The notes under the pieces: generated by a model
What the model saw: the letters and a program-made list of their open reading frames with translations, nothing else
Told to the model about the DNA's origin: nothing
Database searches by the model: none
From: G963666535 sp963666535
GTDB taxonomy: Bacteria > Bacillota > Clostridia > Oscillospirales > Oscillospiraceae
Direction: 5' to 3'
NCBI GenBank assembly: GCA_963666535.1
Contig: OY762913.1
Coordinates: 2,108,001 to 2,172,000 of the forward strand
DNA: 64,000 bases
Shown here: positions 35,435-44,558 of the stretch, in pieces
Numbering within the stretch: the stretch's first letter is position 1
How the letters are laid out: each line of letters begins with the position of its first letter
Made by a program: the position numbers and the translations under genes

Positions 35435-37858
35435 TTAAAGATCCATTTCGGTTCTGCGGATCAGGTCTTCCTGGCAGTCCTTGAACACTTCAACAAAATA
35501 TGCCGAGAAGCCAGCCACCCGCACCACCAGATCCTTATACTCCTCGGGATGCTGCTGGGCCTTGCGCAGAGTGGCAGCGTCGACAATATTCAGCTGCAGT
35601 TCCATGCCGCCTCTGTCAAAGTAAGTCTGCATGACCGCCTTTAGCTTTTTCACCCCGTCCGCGCCGCTGAGAGCTGTGGGATGGAACTTCATATTCATCA
35701 AAGTCCCGTTGCCAAACTCGGTCTGATCAAAGTTGAGGACAGAGTTGATGCTGGCGATGGGGCCGCTTTTATCCATTCCCTGTACTGGGGAAATGCCATC
35801 CGCCAATGGGGTTCCTGCCTTGCGGCCATCCATGGTCGCCCAAGTGCTGTGGCCAAGAACGGTATTCATGGTTACCGGGTACATGCCGGCACTCCAGCGT
35901 CCCCGGGGACCGTAGGCGCTGTTCACCGCATTGCTGTAGGTTTCCGCTACAACACGCACATACTGATCCGCCGCCGGGTCACCGTTGCCGTAGTGGGGCA
36001 CTTCATTCTCCACAATCTGATGCAGCTCGTCATAACCCTCCCAGTTGGCCATAACCGCGTCATAAAGTTCCCGGGTAGTGCAAATTTTTTTATCAAAGCA
36101 CAGATAGCGGATGATGTTCAGGGAATCGGCCACATTGCCCAGTCCGATGGCTGAGTTCCCAGTGGAGTTGTACTTGGCGCCGCCGGACATGACATCCTTG
36201 CCGCTTTCCATACACCCGTCAAACATAGCGGACACCAGTGGCAGCGGCATCAGGAATTCCGCAATGGACTCCCAGATGCACTCGCAGGCCACATGCCATC
36301 GGATAAAGTATTCAATCTGCTTCTTTACGGCATCCTCGACCTCATCCATACTCTTCATTTCATAGAGGAAGCCGGTTCGCAGCCCGGTATGCTCTTTTAT
36401 CTTGCCGTCGTGTCCGGGCATGGGGTTGGTGCCGTCATTGATGGCCTGAAGCAGACAGCCCGTGAGATTGACATAGGATTCGCACCCGCTCCCGCCGGGC
36501 TGAGCCCAGTTATCCCCGCAGCCCGCAGGCTCCACGCAGCCGATCAGGCAGTAGTTTCTGGCGCTCTCCAGCGGCAGACCTCGTTTCATCAGCGCAGGGA
36601 TGATAACATCGTCACTTTCAAATGTGGGGACGCCGCCCGCCCGTTTGGTCGTCTCAATGGCCAGCTCCCACAGGTCTTCCGGCGTCCCCTTGTGGATGCG
36701 CAAAGCCTGAGGCGGTGTATGCAGCAAAAGTCTGGCTGCGGACTGAAGCATCATATAAGTAATGGCGTTGGTGGCATCCCTGCCCTGTTGATCCACGCCG
36801 CCAAGGGTCATCAAAAACCCACTGGTATAGCCGGGGTTTGCGATGGTAGCCGGGTCGTAACGGATCATCTTGTTTGGTTCGGCAACCTTGAGATAGAACA
36901 GGTCCAACATTTCCTGAGCTTTTTCCGGCGTAATACGCCCAGCCTTTAAGTCCGCTTCGTAGTATTTTCCCAGATACTGATCCAGCCGCCCAAAGCTGAT
37001 TCCATGCTGCTGACCATCCAGACACATGGCAAGGTGGTAGAGATAAATGCACTGCATGGCGTCGTGAAGATTGCGGCAGGGGTTTTCCATAATCCAGTTG
37101 AGGCATTCTGCCATTTCCAGCAGTTCCCCCTTCCGCTCCGGACGGGTTTCCAGCTCTGCCAGACGCTGGCACTCTTTTGCGTAGCGCTTGGTCCAGATAA
37201 TGATGCCGCCGCAGACAATGGACACCGCGCGGTAGAAGTTATACTTCTTGTTGTTGTCCCCCATGATGCCCGTGCGCTCCAGTTTGGCCATTTTATCCTC
37301 TGCCTCACGCTGCACAGCCAAGAAACCCATGGTGCATGCCCTGTCATAATTGGTGCAGAAATGGCCCACGGGGGTGTTGGCGTTCTGATTGAGCACATAC
37401 ATCAGCACTCCATTCCCGGCCACCTTTCGGTAGCCCCTGGGGATGTAGGCATCAAATATGGCGGACATATTGTTCTGCAGCCAGAATTCCTTTTTACTGA
37501 GTATGTATTCCTTATCCTCGGGAGAGACAATGTAGGGATCCGATTCTCTGGCAGCAGGGTCCCCGTGCTCCAGCTCATCCACCAGCCACTGGAAGTTTGT
37601 CTCCGGATACAGGGCACTGGCGCGGTAAGAGGTACCCTGCTCGCCCACAATGATCTCGTCCTCGTTGACCAACACGGGCAGATGTTCAAACAGGTTCCTC
37701 AAATTTTTGGCCCGCTTTAAAATACCGGTAAGCTGCATATTATTTTGATAAAAATCGGTAATTAAGCGAAATCGTGCTGTGCAGAGTCGGGGCATAGTAT
37801 TTCGATACCGCTCTCTCATTTTTGCCACGCGGGGCGTAATTTCTTTCCATTCAACCAT
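35435..37858 (-). CDS. Glycyl-radical enzyme A (C-x-E eliminase type)
   Basis: An 807-residue glycyl-radical enzyme. The radical site is Gly783 in VVRVAGFSAYF near the C-terminus. The active-site thiyl residue is Cys441 in IGCVEP, with Glu443 two residues on. That Cys-x-Glu arrangement marks dehydratases and lyases such as choline, glycerol, hydroxyproline and isethionate enzymes, and separates it from pyruvate formate-lyase with its Cys-Cys pair. The substrate cannot be named. The enzyme is extremely oxygen sensitive in its radical form, in line with an anaerobic host. It lies between the two activase genes and follows the second glycyl-radical system in the same operon. Confidence 0.93.
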   Translation of the reverse strand: MVEWKEITPRVAKMRERYRNTMPRLCTARFRLITDFYQNNMQLTGILKRAKNLRNLFEHLPVLVNEDEIIVGEQGTSYRASALYPETNFQWLVDELEHGDPAARESDPYIVSPEDKEYILSKKEFWLQNNMSAIFDAYIPRGYRKVAGNGVLMYVLNQNANTPVGHFCTNYDRACTMGFLAVQREAEDKMAKLERTGIMGDNNKKYNFYRAVSIVCGGIIIWTKRYAKECQRLAELETRPERKGELLEMAECLNWIMENPCRNLHDAMQCIYLYHLAMCLDGQQHGISFGRLDQYLGKYYEADLKAGRITPEKAQEMLDLFYLKVAEPNKMIRYDPATIANPGYTSGFLMTLGGVDQQGRDATNAITYMMLQSAARLLLHTPPQALRIHKGTPEDLWELAIETTKRAGGVPTFESDDVIIPALMKRGLPLESARNYCLIGCVEPAGCGDNWAQPGGSGCESYVNLTGCLLQAINDGTNPMPGHDGKIKEHTGLRTGFLYEMKSMDEVEDAVKKQIEYFIRWHVACECIWESIAEFLMPLPLVSAMFDGCMESGKDVMSGGAKYNSTGNSAIGLGNVADSLNIIRYLCFDKKICTTRELYDAVMANWEGYDELHQIVENEVPHYGNGDPAADQYVRVVAETYSNAVNSAYGPRGRWSAGMYPVTMNTVLGHSTWATMDGRKAGTPLADGISPVQGMDKSGPIASINSVLNFDQTEFGNGTLMNMKFHPTALSGADGVKKLKAVMQTYFDRGGMELQLNIVDAATLRKAQQHPEEYKDLVVRVAGFSAYFVEVFKDCQEDLIRRTEMDL

Positions 37859-37915
37859 AATTGTATTCCTTTCTCATGCATGAATGCATGGTGTGTATGG
37901 CGCAAACCGTCTGTA

Positions 37916-38875
37916 TCAGTGGACGATCACCTGAAGCCCGTAGGATTTCATCAGTTCCAGATATTCCTGCATCTGCTCCTCGCTGGGTGGCTCTATGCCG
38001 CAAGGCATGGGATCGCGCATCTGAATCCGCTCATATTTGGACGCGCCGAAGTGGTGATAAGGCAGCAGCTGAACCAGCGTCACCGCCTCCCCCAGTCCCA
38101 CGCAGAACACAGCGGCCTGCTTCAAATTTTCCGAGGCATCATTCAAGCCGGGAATCACCGGAATCCGGATTTGCAGCTTTCCTCCCCTGCGGGCAATCAG
38201 CCTTGCATTCTCCAAAATTCTTTCGTTGGGAACGCCAACAATGCGTTTGTGGGCCTGGCTATCCATCTGCTTCAGGTCGTAAAGGAACAGATCCGTATAG
38301 GGCAGCACCCGCTCCACAATCTCCGGGGGCGCATACCCCGTGGTATCCAGCGCAGTGTGGATGCCATCCTCCTTCACCTCCTTTAACAGCTCCAGCGTAA
38401 AGTCCGGCTGGCTGAGCGGCTCCCCACCGGAAACGGTCACGCCGCCGCCGGAGGATTGAAAGTAGGAATAGTCCTTTCGGAGCACCTCCCGCACCTCTTC
38501 CACGGACCAGTCCTTTCCGCAGAGGCTCAATGCGCCGGGGTAGCACTGTTGGGCACAGGCTCCGCACTGCCGGCATTTCCCGCTGTCCCATCGCACCCGG
38601 CGGATGAGCGCCCCTCCGCTGTCTCGCTCCGCCTCTCCTTCCACCAAGGCCTCTGCCGGGCATACTCTCAGGCACGCGCCGCATAGTTCGGTTCCGATGC
38701 AGCGCACACTGACATAACTCATCTGGGTGTGAAAGGACTGGGACTCCGGGCTGTGGCACCAGGGGCAGTGCAGGGGGCACCCCTTCAGGAACACCGTAGT
38801 GCGCACACCCGGTCCGTCATGAACCGAGAAGCCCTGAATATCGTAAAGTTTTCCCCGGACCGATTTCTCGTCCAT
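37916..38875 (-). CDS. Glycyl-radical enzyme activase, partner of 38917-41367
   Basis: A 319-residue radical-SAM activase. It shares the layout of the activase at 34450: CPLHCPWCH, two ferredoxin-like clusters (CGACLRVCP and CRQCGACAQQC) and GGGVTVSGGE. The ATG at 38875 is chosen because AAAGGA lies about ten bases upstream and the following residues match the family start (KLYDIQGFSVHDGPG); an upstream in-frame ATG would overlap the preceding coding region. It is the second gene of its enzyme-activase pair. Confidence 0.92.
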   Translation of the reverse strand: MDEKSVRGKLYDIQGFSVHDGPGVRTTVFLKGCPLHCPWCHSPESQSFHTQMSYVSVRCIGTELCGACLRVCPAEALVEGEAERDSGGALIRRVRWDSGKCRQCGACAQQCYPGALSLCGKDWSVEEVREVLRKDYSYFQSSGGGVTVSGGEPLSQPDFTLELLKEVKEDGIHTALDTTGYAPPEIVERVLPYTDLFLYDLKQMDSQAHKRIVGVPNERILENARLIARRGGKLQIRIPVIPGLNDASENLKQAAVFCVGLGEAVTLVQLLPYHHFGASKYERIQMRDPMPCGIEPPSEEQMQEYLELMKSYGLQVIVH

Positions 38876-38916
38876 TTCAAATACATCCTTTTCTCTTTGG
38901 TGCACGAAACACTCAC

Positions 38917-41367
38917 TTATAGCGTGCACTCATTTCTGGAGATAATGTCATTTTGCAGGTCGCGCCCCAGCTCCACGAAGTAGGCGGAATACCCCGCGAT
39001 GCGAACCACCAGATCCCGGTAGTTCTCTGGATTGACCTGAGCCTTGCGCAGCGTTTCGGTGTCCACCACATTGTACTGGACTTCCACACCGCCTTTCCGA
39101 AAGTACTCCTTGGTAAGCGCTCTGAGCTTTGCCACGCCCTCGTCATTGCTGAGCACCGACGGGTGCATTCTCATGTTCAGGGCAATGCCGCCCAAAAAAT
39201 TGTGCTGGTCATAGCAGCAGCTGCTGTTCATCACCTGAACGGGGCCGTACTTATCCCTGCTCTGGGCGGGGGAGGCCGCATCGGCAAGAGGGTCTGGATG
39301 CCTGCGTCCGTCTGGCGTACCCCAGGTCAGCCTGCCCTGGTTGACATGATCAGAAGCACCGTACAGCCCCGCCTTATAGACCTTAGATCGCGTGCTGTAC
39401 ATCTGCCTGCAGATCTCATAGTAAAGATCCACACACCACTTCATTTCCACATCCGCATAGAAATCATTGTTGCCAAAATGGGGCACCAGCGCCAGCACCT
39501 TCTGGCGCAAGCTCTCATACCCCTCCCAATTGGCCATCATGGCGTCATACAGTTCCCGGGTCGTGCAGAGCTTTTTGTCAAAGCACATATATTTGATGGT
39601 GGTCAGGGAGTCCGCCACCGTTGCAAGGCCGGTGGCAGTGCCGCCATAGGAGTTGTACTTGGCGCCGCCGCCCACCACATCTTTTCCACTTTCCATGCAT
39701 CCCTCAATTGACAGGGAGAGTACGCTTTCGGGTGCGAAGAACTGGGAGAGAGATTCCGCATAGTTTTGGGCCGTCACGAACAGGCGCATGATATAAGTAC
39801 CCATTTGCTTGACGGCATCCCGCACCTCTTCAATGGAGTTCATTTCATACAGAAAGCCTGTGTGAAGGCTGGACTGCTCCCCATTCAAGGGGTTTTTCCC
39901 GTCGTTAATGGCCATATCCAGAACACTGCCCCACCAGATCGTGGCGTGAGGCGGATGCATTCCGTTGGGAGCTGGGTAGTCGTTGCCGCAGCCCACGATC
40001 TCCTGACAGCCAATGCAGCCGTAATCTCTGGCGTCCCGAAGCTGGTAGCCGTTTTCCTTCATCATCATGGGGATGACGACTTCGTCATTGTAGTAAAGGG
40101 GCAGTCCACCCACCAGCTTGGAGGTGGCGATGGCGCAGTCCCATAGTTCGTCCGGTGTTGTTTCAGTGGTGCGAAACACCAGGGTGGGGTCGTGGAGCTT
40201 CAGCCGACCCACAGTCTCAAACACCATGTAGGTAACGGGATTGCTGGCCTCCTTTCCGGTGTCCGGGTCCACACCGCCGATGGTGGTGTTCTGATAGGTG
40301 TTGCCCACGCCGATGATGTCCTTGAGCTGGATGGGGCCGCCGCCATAGAAGCAGTTCAGCTTCAGGAAGAAAGCGTCCACGATCTCCTGCGCTTCCTCCA
40401 TGGTGATGGTGCCTTCCTCCAGATCGCGTTTCAGATAGGGCCAGGTATACTGGTCAAAGCGGCCAATGGAGGGGCTGGGGATACGGTCGTAGATCTGGAT
40501 CATAACCTGATACATCATGATCCCCTGTACCGCCTCGCGGAAACTGCGGGCGGGATTTTGGGATAGCCATAAAAGTCCCTCCGCCATCCGTTCCAGCTCG
40601 GCTTTCCGCCCAGCATCCTCGCATTTCCGTGCCAGCTCAGCGCATTTTTCGCCATAGCGCCTGACCAAGGTGATGGCGCCTTCGCAGGTAATGACCTCCG
40701 CCTTGTAGAAGATGTACTTGCCCACATCGTCGCCCATCAGGTTCCCCTTGTGGGCATCGATCCAGCCCTGAGCCTGTCGGCGAATTTCTTCATATCCCAC
40801 GGTGATTATTTTCCGATACCCGGCGATGAGATGGCCGGCAGGCAGTCCGATCAGGCTCTGTCCGCCCTTTACATAATTGCTGACATTAAGGCGGCTCAGC
40901 TCTTCAAACCCCTCAGGCTGCCACGCATCCGCCATAGTACCTACCTTGCGGTAACGCCAATAATCGGTGACCGACTTCAGATATTCATAGTCCTCGGGGC
41001 TGATGCAATACCGAATATCCTCACTGTCCGGATTGTGGTAAAGCCCGTCTTCCCGCAGCGTCCAGCTACCTGCGGACACAGCGTCCACCACCCAGTCCGT
41101 TCCGCTCCACTCGGGATAGGAGGGACTGCTAAACAGATGCGGGCCCTTATTGCCCACTATAATCTCATCATCATCCACCAAAACCGTCATCTGCTGGCAC
41201 AGATCATAAAAAAACAGCGGCCGCCTGATTGCCGGCATCACATATTCGTTTTTTTGGGTGCTCTCTGTCAAAATTCGCACGCGTTCCGCGTCATATTGAA
41301 GCACACGGTCACGAACCCGTTCTCTCATTCTGCGGATCCGCTCTGTGGCTGGTTTAAATTGATACAT
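38917..41367 (-). CDS. Glycyl-radical enzyme B (C-x-E type)
   Basis: An 816-residue glycyl-radical enzyme. The radical glycine is Gly792 in VVRIAGYSAYF. The active-site Cys454 lies in CIGCQEIVG, with Glu456 two residues on; the Gln between them differs from the CVEP of enzyme A and of most described lyases. The N-terminal half is also well diverged from enzyme A, so the two are not recent copies and probably act on different compounds. The start at 41367 follows AAAGGAGC; an in-frame extension upstream overlaps the preceding gene and is not used. It is preceded by the UroD-like gene. Confidence 0.92.
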   Translation of the reverse strand: MYQFKPATERIRRMRERVRDRVLQYDAERVRILTESTQKNEYVMPAIRRPLFFYDLCQQMTVLVDDDEIIVGNKGPHLFSSPSYPEWSGTDWVVDAVSAGSWTLREDGLYHNPDSEDIRYCISPEDYEYLKSVTDYWRYRKVGTMADAWQPEGFEELSRLNVSNYVKGGQSLIGLPAGHLIAGYRKIITVGYEEIRRQAQGWIDAHKGNLMGDDVGKYIFYKAEVITCEGAITLVRRYGEKCAELARKCEDAGRKAELERMAEGLLWLSQNPARSFREAVQGIMMYQVMIQIYDRIPSPSIGRFDQYTWPYLKRDLEEGTITMEEAQEIVDAFFLKLNCFYGGGPIQLKDIIGVGNTYQNTTIGGVDPDTGKEASNPVTYMVFETVGRLKLHDPTLVFRTTETTPDELWDCAIATSKLVGGLPLYYNDEVVIPMMMKENGYQLRDARDYGCIGCQEIVGCGNDYPAPNGMHPPHATIWWGSVLDMAINDGKNPLNGEQSSLHTGFLYEMNSIEEVRDAVKQMGTYIMRLFVTAQNYAESLSQFFAPESVLSLSIEGCMESGKDVVGGGAKYNSYGGTATGLATVADSLTTIKYMCFDKKLCTTRELYDAMMANWEGYESLRQKVLALVPHFGNNDFYADVEMKWCVDLYYEICRQMYSTRSKVYKAGLYGASDHVNQGRLTWGTPDGRRHPDPLADAASPAQSRDKYGPVQVMNSSCCYDQHNFLGGIALNMRMHPSVLSNDEGVAKLRALTKEYFRKGGVEVQYNVVDTETLRKAQVNPENYRDLVVRIAGYSAYFVELGRDLQNDIISRNECTL

Positions 41368-41407
41368 GGTTTGCTCCTTTCCCGTGAGACTCCCAGACAG
41401 CACAGGA

Positions 41408-42433
41408 TTACAGATTTTTATACTTCTCCAGGCTGTAGTGGAAGATCTCATCCTCAAACGCGTAGTATGTCTCGGAATGTGAACCGATTAACTTGACAAT
41501 TGCTCCGGAGCCCTCGCAGGTATGCGCGCCATACTGGTCTACAATACTTCTGGCGTATTCCCTTGCGTCTTCCGGCTTCAGGTCGGGATCGTACATGACA
41601 TAGGGGTCTGGCGGATAAATGGGGGTTGTCTTTGCACCATACTGATCCAGAATCATACGAATGTCGTTGATGGACTGAATTTCCAGCACATCGGCTTTTA
41701 TGTCATTTACGATATACGGCAGAAATGCCTCCATCTGACCGCAGCAGTGCAGCATATAGCCGCAGCCCGCCTTGTGAACAGCATTCGCAATAAGCACCGC
41801 GGAGTCCAGTAAGGTGTTTTCAAACACTTCATTGGAGAAGAAAGAAGACTTGGCGTTTGCCCAGTCGTCATTATGGCAGGCAAAGTCCAGATGATATACA
41901 TCGTTAATATGGTGGAACACATCTGCTTTGTACTCGCCCAGAAGGTCAAAAAACTGCTTACACTCCTCCTGCTCCAACAGAATATCACACAGCCCCTGTT
42001 CAAAGCCCTCACAGATGTGCAGTCGTTCAAAATTTCCGTTGCCAAGTCGTGTGCCCAGTGCCATAGCAGGGTCGCGTTTAAACTGGGTCAAATCCGCTTT
42101 CCAGTCCACAATGTCCAAGTTGGGGACTTTAAATTTTTCATGCCATTCTCCAATTTCGTCGAAAAGGCCGGGGATGGGGGTAGTACCCTCCTGCACTTCT
42201 TCAAACTTGTACTTGGTGCCGAACCAGTCCTCACCGTCTTTGGTGAAGTCAGGGGGAATATCGTTGAACACGTTGGGGAAAGACCACTGGGTGGACTGGA
42301 AGAAGGCCGGCATCCACATCGGCTTTTCATGGCGGAAGGCCCGCATAATATTTTCTCTGGGTGTAATGGGAAACTCTCGTGTAACCGGCGCCATGGGAGG
42401 CGCCATGACAGGGATAGGAAAACTTTTTTTCAT
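41408..42433 (-). CDS. Uroporphyrinogen-decarboxylase-family protein (methyltransferase-like)
   Basis: A 341-residue TIM-barrel protein of the UroD superfamily. It lacks the N-terminal arginine-rich porphyrin site of true HemE and carries His229-x-Cys231 in LHCCGQ, the place of the zinc ligands in MtaA/MtbA-type methyltransferases. Such proteins move a methyl group between a substrate or coenzyme and a corrinoid protein. A corrinoid protein is encoded at the far end of the same gene run (30203). Fairly acidic and soluble. Other uncharacterised UroD-like proteins occur near glycyl-radical and demethylation genes, so the methyl role is inference. Confidence 0.85.
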   Translation of the reverse strand: MKKSFPIPVMAPPMAPVTREFPITPRENIMRAFRHEKPMWMPAFFQSTQWSFPNVFNDIPPDFTKDGEDWFGTKYKFEEVQEGTTPIPGLFDEIGEWHEKFKVPNLDIVDWKADLTQFKRDPAMALGTRLGNGNFERLHICEGFEQGLCDILLEQEECKQFFDLLGEYKADVFHHINDVYHLDFACHNDDWANAKSSFFSNEVFENTLLDSAVLIANAVHKAGCGYMLHCCGQMEAFLPYIVNDIKADVLEIQSINDIRMILDQYGAKTTPIYPPDPYVMYDPDLKPEDAREYARSIVDQYGAHTCEGSGAIVKLIGSHSETYYAFEDEIFHYSLEKYKNL

Positions 42434-42509
42434 CTTGCATATTCTCCTTTTCTATCAGGGTAAGCTGTGTTGCAGTTTAGTCAATCAACTTTTTTTCTGC
42501 TTTGTCCCA

Positions 42510-43835
42510 TTAACCGTACATGATCGATGGCAGCCAGGTGCAAAGCTGTGGGAACACAAGCAGCAGCAGCGTAACAATACTGCAGGCAATGACATAGGGC
42601 CAAACGCCGGTAAAGAGGGACGACAGCGTGGCTGCCTTATCCTCCACGCAGCCCTTTACCATGAACACGCCGCCTCCAACAGGAGGGGTAATACCGCCGA
42701 TGCAAATCATCATGGTGATAATAATGCCGAACCAGATGGGATCATAGCCAAGCATATCCACAACAATGGGGAAGAAAATTGGCATGGTGACCAGCGTCAT
42801 GGACAAAAGGTCGGTGACCATGCCCAACAGGAAGTAGATCAAGAGAATCGCCATCATGATTCCCCAGTTGGGAACACTGAGTCCCGACACAAAATCGCCC
42901 AGAGCGGTGGGAATCTGAGAAACGGTGAACAGTCGTCCAAATACATTGGCGCAGGAAAGCAACATAAAGACCATAGCCTGCAGTCTCACGCCAGCCAGGA
43001 TAGAACTCATAAACTTGTTCCAGTTTAGCTTTTTGGTAACAGTGGTAACCAGCAGCATGCCGAAGGCGCCTACGGCGCCGGCCTCGGTGGGGGTAAACAG
43101 TCCGGCAAACATACCACCCATAGAAATGAGGAACACCAGCGCAATTTCAATGATACCGCCGTGGAGCACATTATGCCAGCGCGCATGCCAGGATTCTTTT
43201 TCATACTTGGAGGACCAGTCGGGATGTAGTTTGCAGGTAATCGCAATGGCAACAATATTAGCCATCATCAGCAGCAAACCGGGAATAATGCCTGCGACAA
43301 ACAGTCTTCCAATGGAGGTTTCGGTGGCAAGACCGTAAATGATAAAGTTGGTGGAGGGCGGAATCAGAACAGACAAACCTGCGCCGGCAGCAATACAGGC
43401 GCCTGCCAGCGCGGGGGCATACTCTCTTTTTCTCATTTCAGGATAGGCGATGGCGCACATGGTGGAAATCGTTGCCGGGACAGAGCCGCAGATGGCGCCA
43501 AAGCCCGCGCACGCAACCTGGGTCGCCATGGCAAGACCGCCGCGCTTGTGCCCCAAAAACGAATTGATCGCCTTAAACAGACTGGCGCCTATTCCGGAGT
43601 AATTGGCCAAAAAGCCCATCAGGCCAAACATCGGCCCAACCGTCAGCGTGTAAGAGCAGAACGTATTGTATAGTTCAGCTACTACAATTTGTGATGCAAC
43701 ATTCACATTGCGAATCACGGCAATTCCCACCGCTCCGCAAAAAAGCATGGCAAATGGAATGGGAATACCGGCTGCCATAAGTACAAGAAAAATAATCAGG
43801 AACAATACCCCAATCGCAATTGGTGATAGTGACAT
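42510..43835 (-). CDS. dctM: TRAP transporter large permease
   Basis: A 441-residue membrane protein with about twelve hydrophobic segments, the DctM subunit that carries the substrate with sodium. Typical pieces are IPIPFAMLFCGAVG near the start, GFGAICGSVPATISTM, LIPPSTNFIIYG and GGITPPVGGGVFM. It is downstream of dctP and dctQ and upstream of the UroD-like gene. TRAP systems import carboxylates, sulfonates and related anions. Confidence 0.93.
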   Translation of the reverse strand: MSLSPIAIGVLFLIIFLVLMAAGIPIPFAMLFCGAVGIAVIRNVNVASQIVVAELYNTFCSYTLTVGPMFGLMGFLANYSGIGASLFKAINSFLGHKRGGLAMATQVACAGFGAICGSVPATISTMCAIAYPEMRKREYAPALAGACIAAGAGLSVLIPPSTNFIIYGLATETSIGRLFVAGIIPGLLLMMANIVAIAITCKLHPDWSSKYEKESWHARWHNVLHGGIIEIALVFLISMGGMFAGLFTPTEAGAVGAFGMLLVTTVTKKLNWNKFMSSILAGVRLQAMVFMLLSCANVFGRLFTVSQIPTALGDFVSGLSVPNWGIMMAILLIYFLLGMVTDLLSMTLVTMPIFFPIVVDMLGYDPIWFGIIITMMICIGGITPPVGGGVFMVKGCVEDKAATLSSLFTGVWPYVIACSIVTLLLLVFPQLCTWLPSIMYG

Positions 43836-43883
43836 GGTGACCCCTCACTTTTCGTCTTTGTTTAGTACGCTGAACCCAGACCG

Positions 43884-44429
43884 TCAGTCATCCTCCAGAG
43901 GAACGTCTTCCTTCCCGCTGGGACGTTTCAAATTGATTACGTCATTTGTTACCATGCCGTATCCAAGGATGACGGTCTTTAGGATAATACAGGCGGTCAA
44001 AAGGATAAATCCCAGAGCCAGAACACCCGCAAAGATAAAAAGAGGAATTCGAAGGTCGCTGCTGAAATCGGCCACGATAAATTTATCTGCAGCTTGTCTA
44101 ACCAGCAGATAGGAAACGTAAACGAATGCAATAGAGCAGACTATATAGTCGATAAAGTGAAGAATTTTGCCTGCCTTTTTAGAAATCAATTCCATCACGA
44201 GGGTCATTCGGATGTTGCCGTCAAACCACTCATTTTGTGCCACGGCAAAGCTGGCGGTAATAAGGGACACATAACTGACAATTTCGGTGGAGCCAAAGAT
44301 AGGGGTGCTGAATAAGCGGCGCATGATAATATTTGCGATAATGACCAGCATATTAAACGTTAGAAACACGCCGGCAACCATGGAGCTTACATTCCAAACG
44401 TGATATGCACCTGTAGCAAGTTTTCTCAA
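43884..44429 (-). CDS. dctQ: TRAP transporter small permease
   Basis: A 181-residue DctQ protein with four predicted membrane helices. The conserved helix-2 neighbourhood reads RRLFSTPIFGSTEIVSYVS and is followed by QNEWFDGNIRMTL, typical of this family. It pairs with dctM, 48 bases downstream. The C-terminal tail is charged and cytoplasmic. Confidence 0.9.
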   Translation of the reverse strand: MRKLATGAYHVWNVSSMVAGVFLTFNMLVIIANIIMRRLFSTPIFGSTEIVSYVSLITASFAVAQNEWFDGNIRMTLVMELISKKAGKILHFIDYIVCSIAFVYVSYLLVRQAADKFIVADFSSDLRIPLFIFAGVLALGFILLTACIILKTVILGYGMVTNDVINLKRPSGKEDVPLEDD

Positions 44430-44465
44430 GCCAAAGCTCTCCTTCCATGTTCTTTCCCTTTATCC

Positions 44466-44505
44466 GGTGATTCAAATCTGCCCGGGTGGGCAGATTTGAA
44501 TCACC
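44466..44505 (-). promoter_or_regulatory. Strong hairpin between dctP and dctQ
   Basis: GGTGATTCAAATCTGCCC and its perfect complement surround a GGGT loop. There is no T run after it on the minus strand, so it is not a normal terminator. A stable stem here would protect the dctP message or reduce downstream expression, giving more binding protein than permease. Confidence 0.6.
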
Positions 44506-44558
44506 AAAATGACTCGATTCGGTTCTGTCTTTCAGAACTCTTGTATCCAAAGAAGGGA

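Noticed and set aside
33220..41367. Direct assignment of the cluster to isethionate or taurine breakdown
   Set aside because: TRAP, radical lyase, iron dehydrogenase and a MocR regulator fit, but the second radical enzyme, the OYE and the B12 proteins do not, and no taurine aminotransferase or sulfite-handling gene is present.
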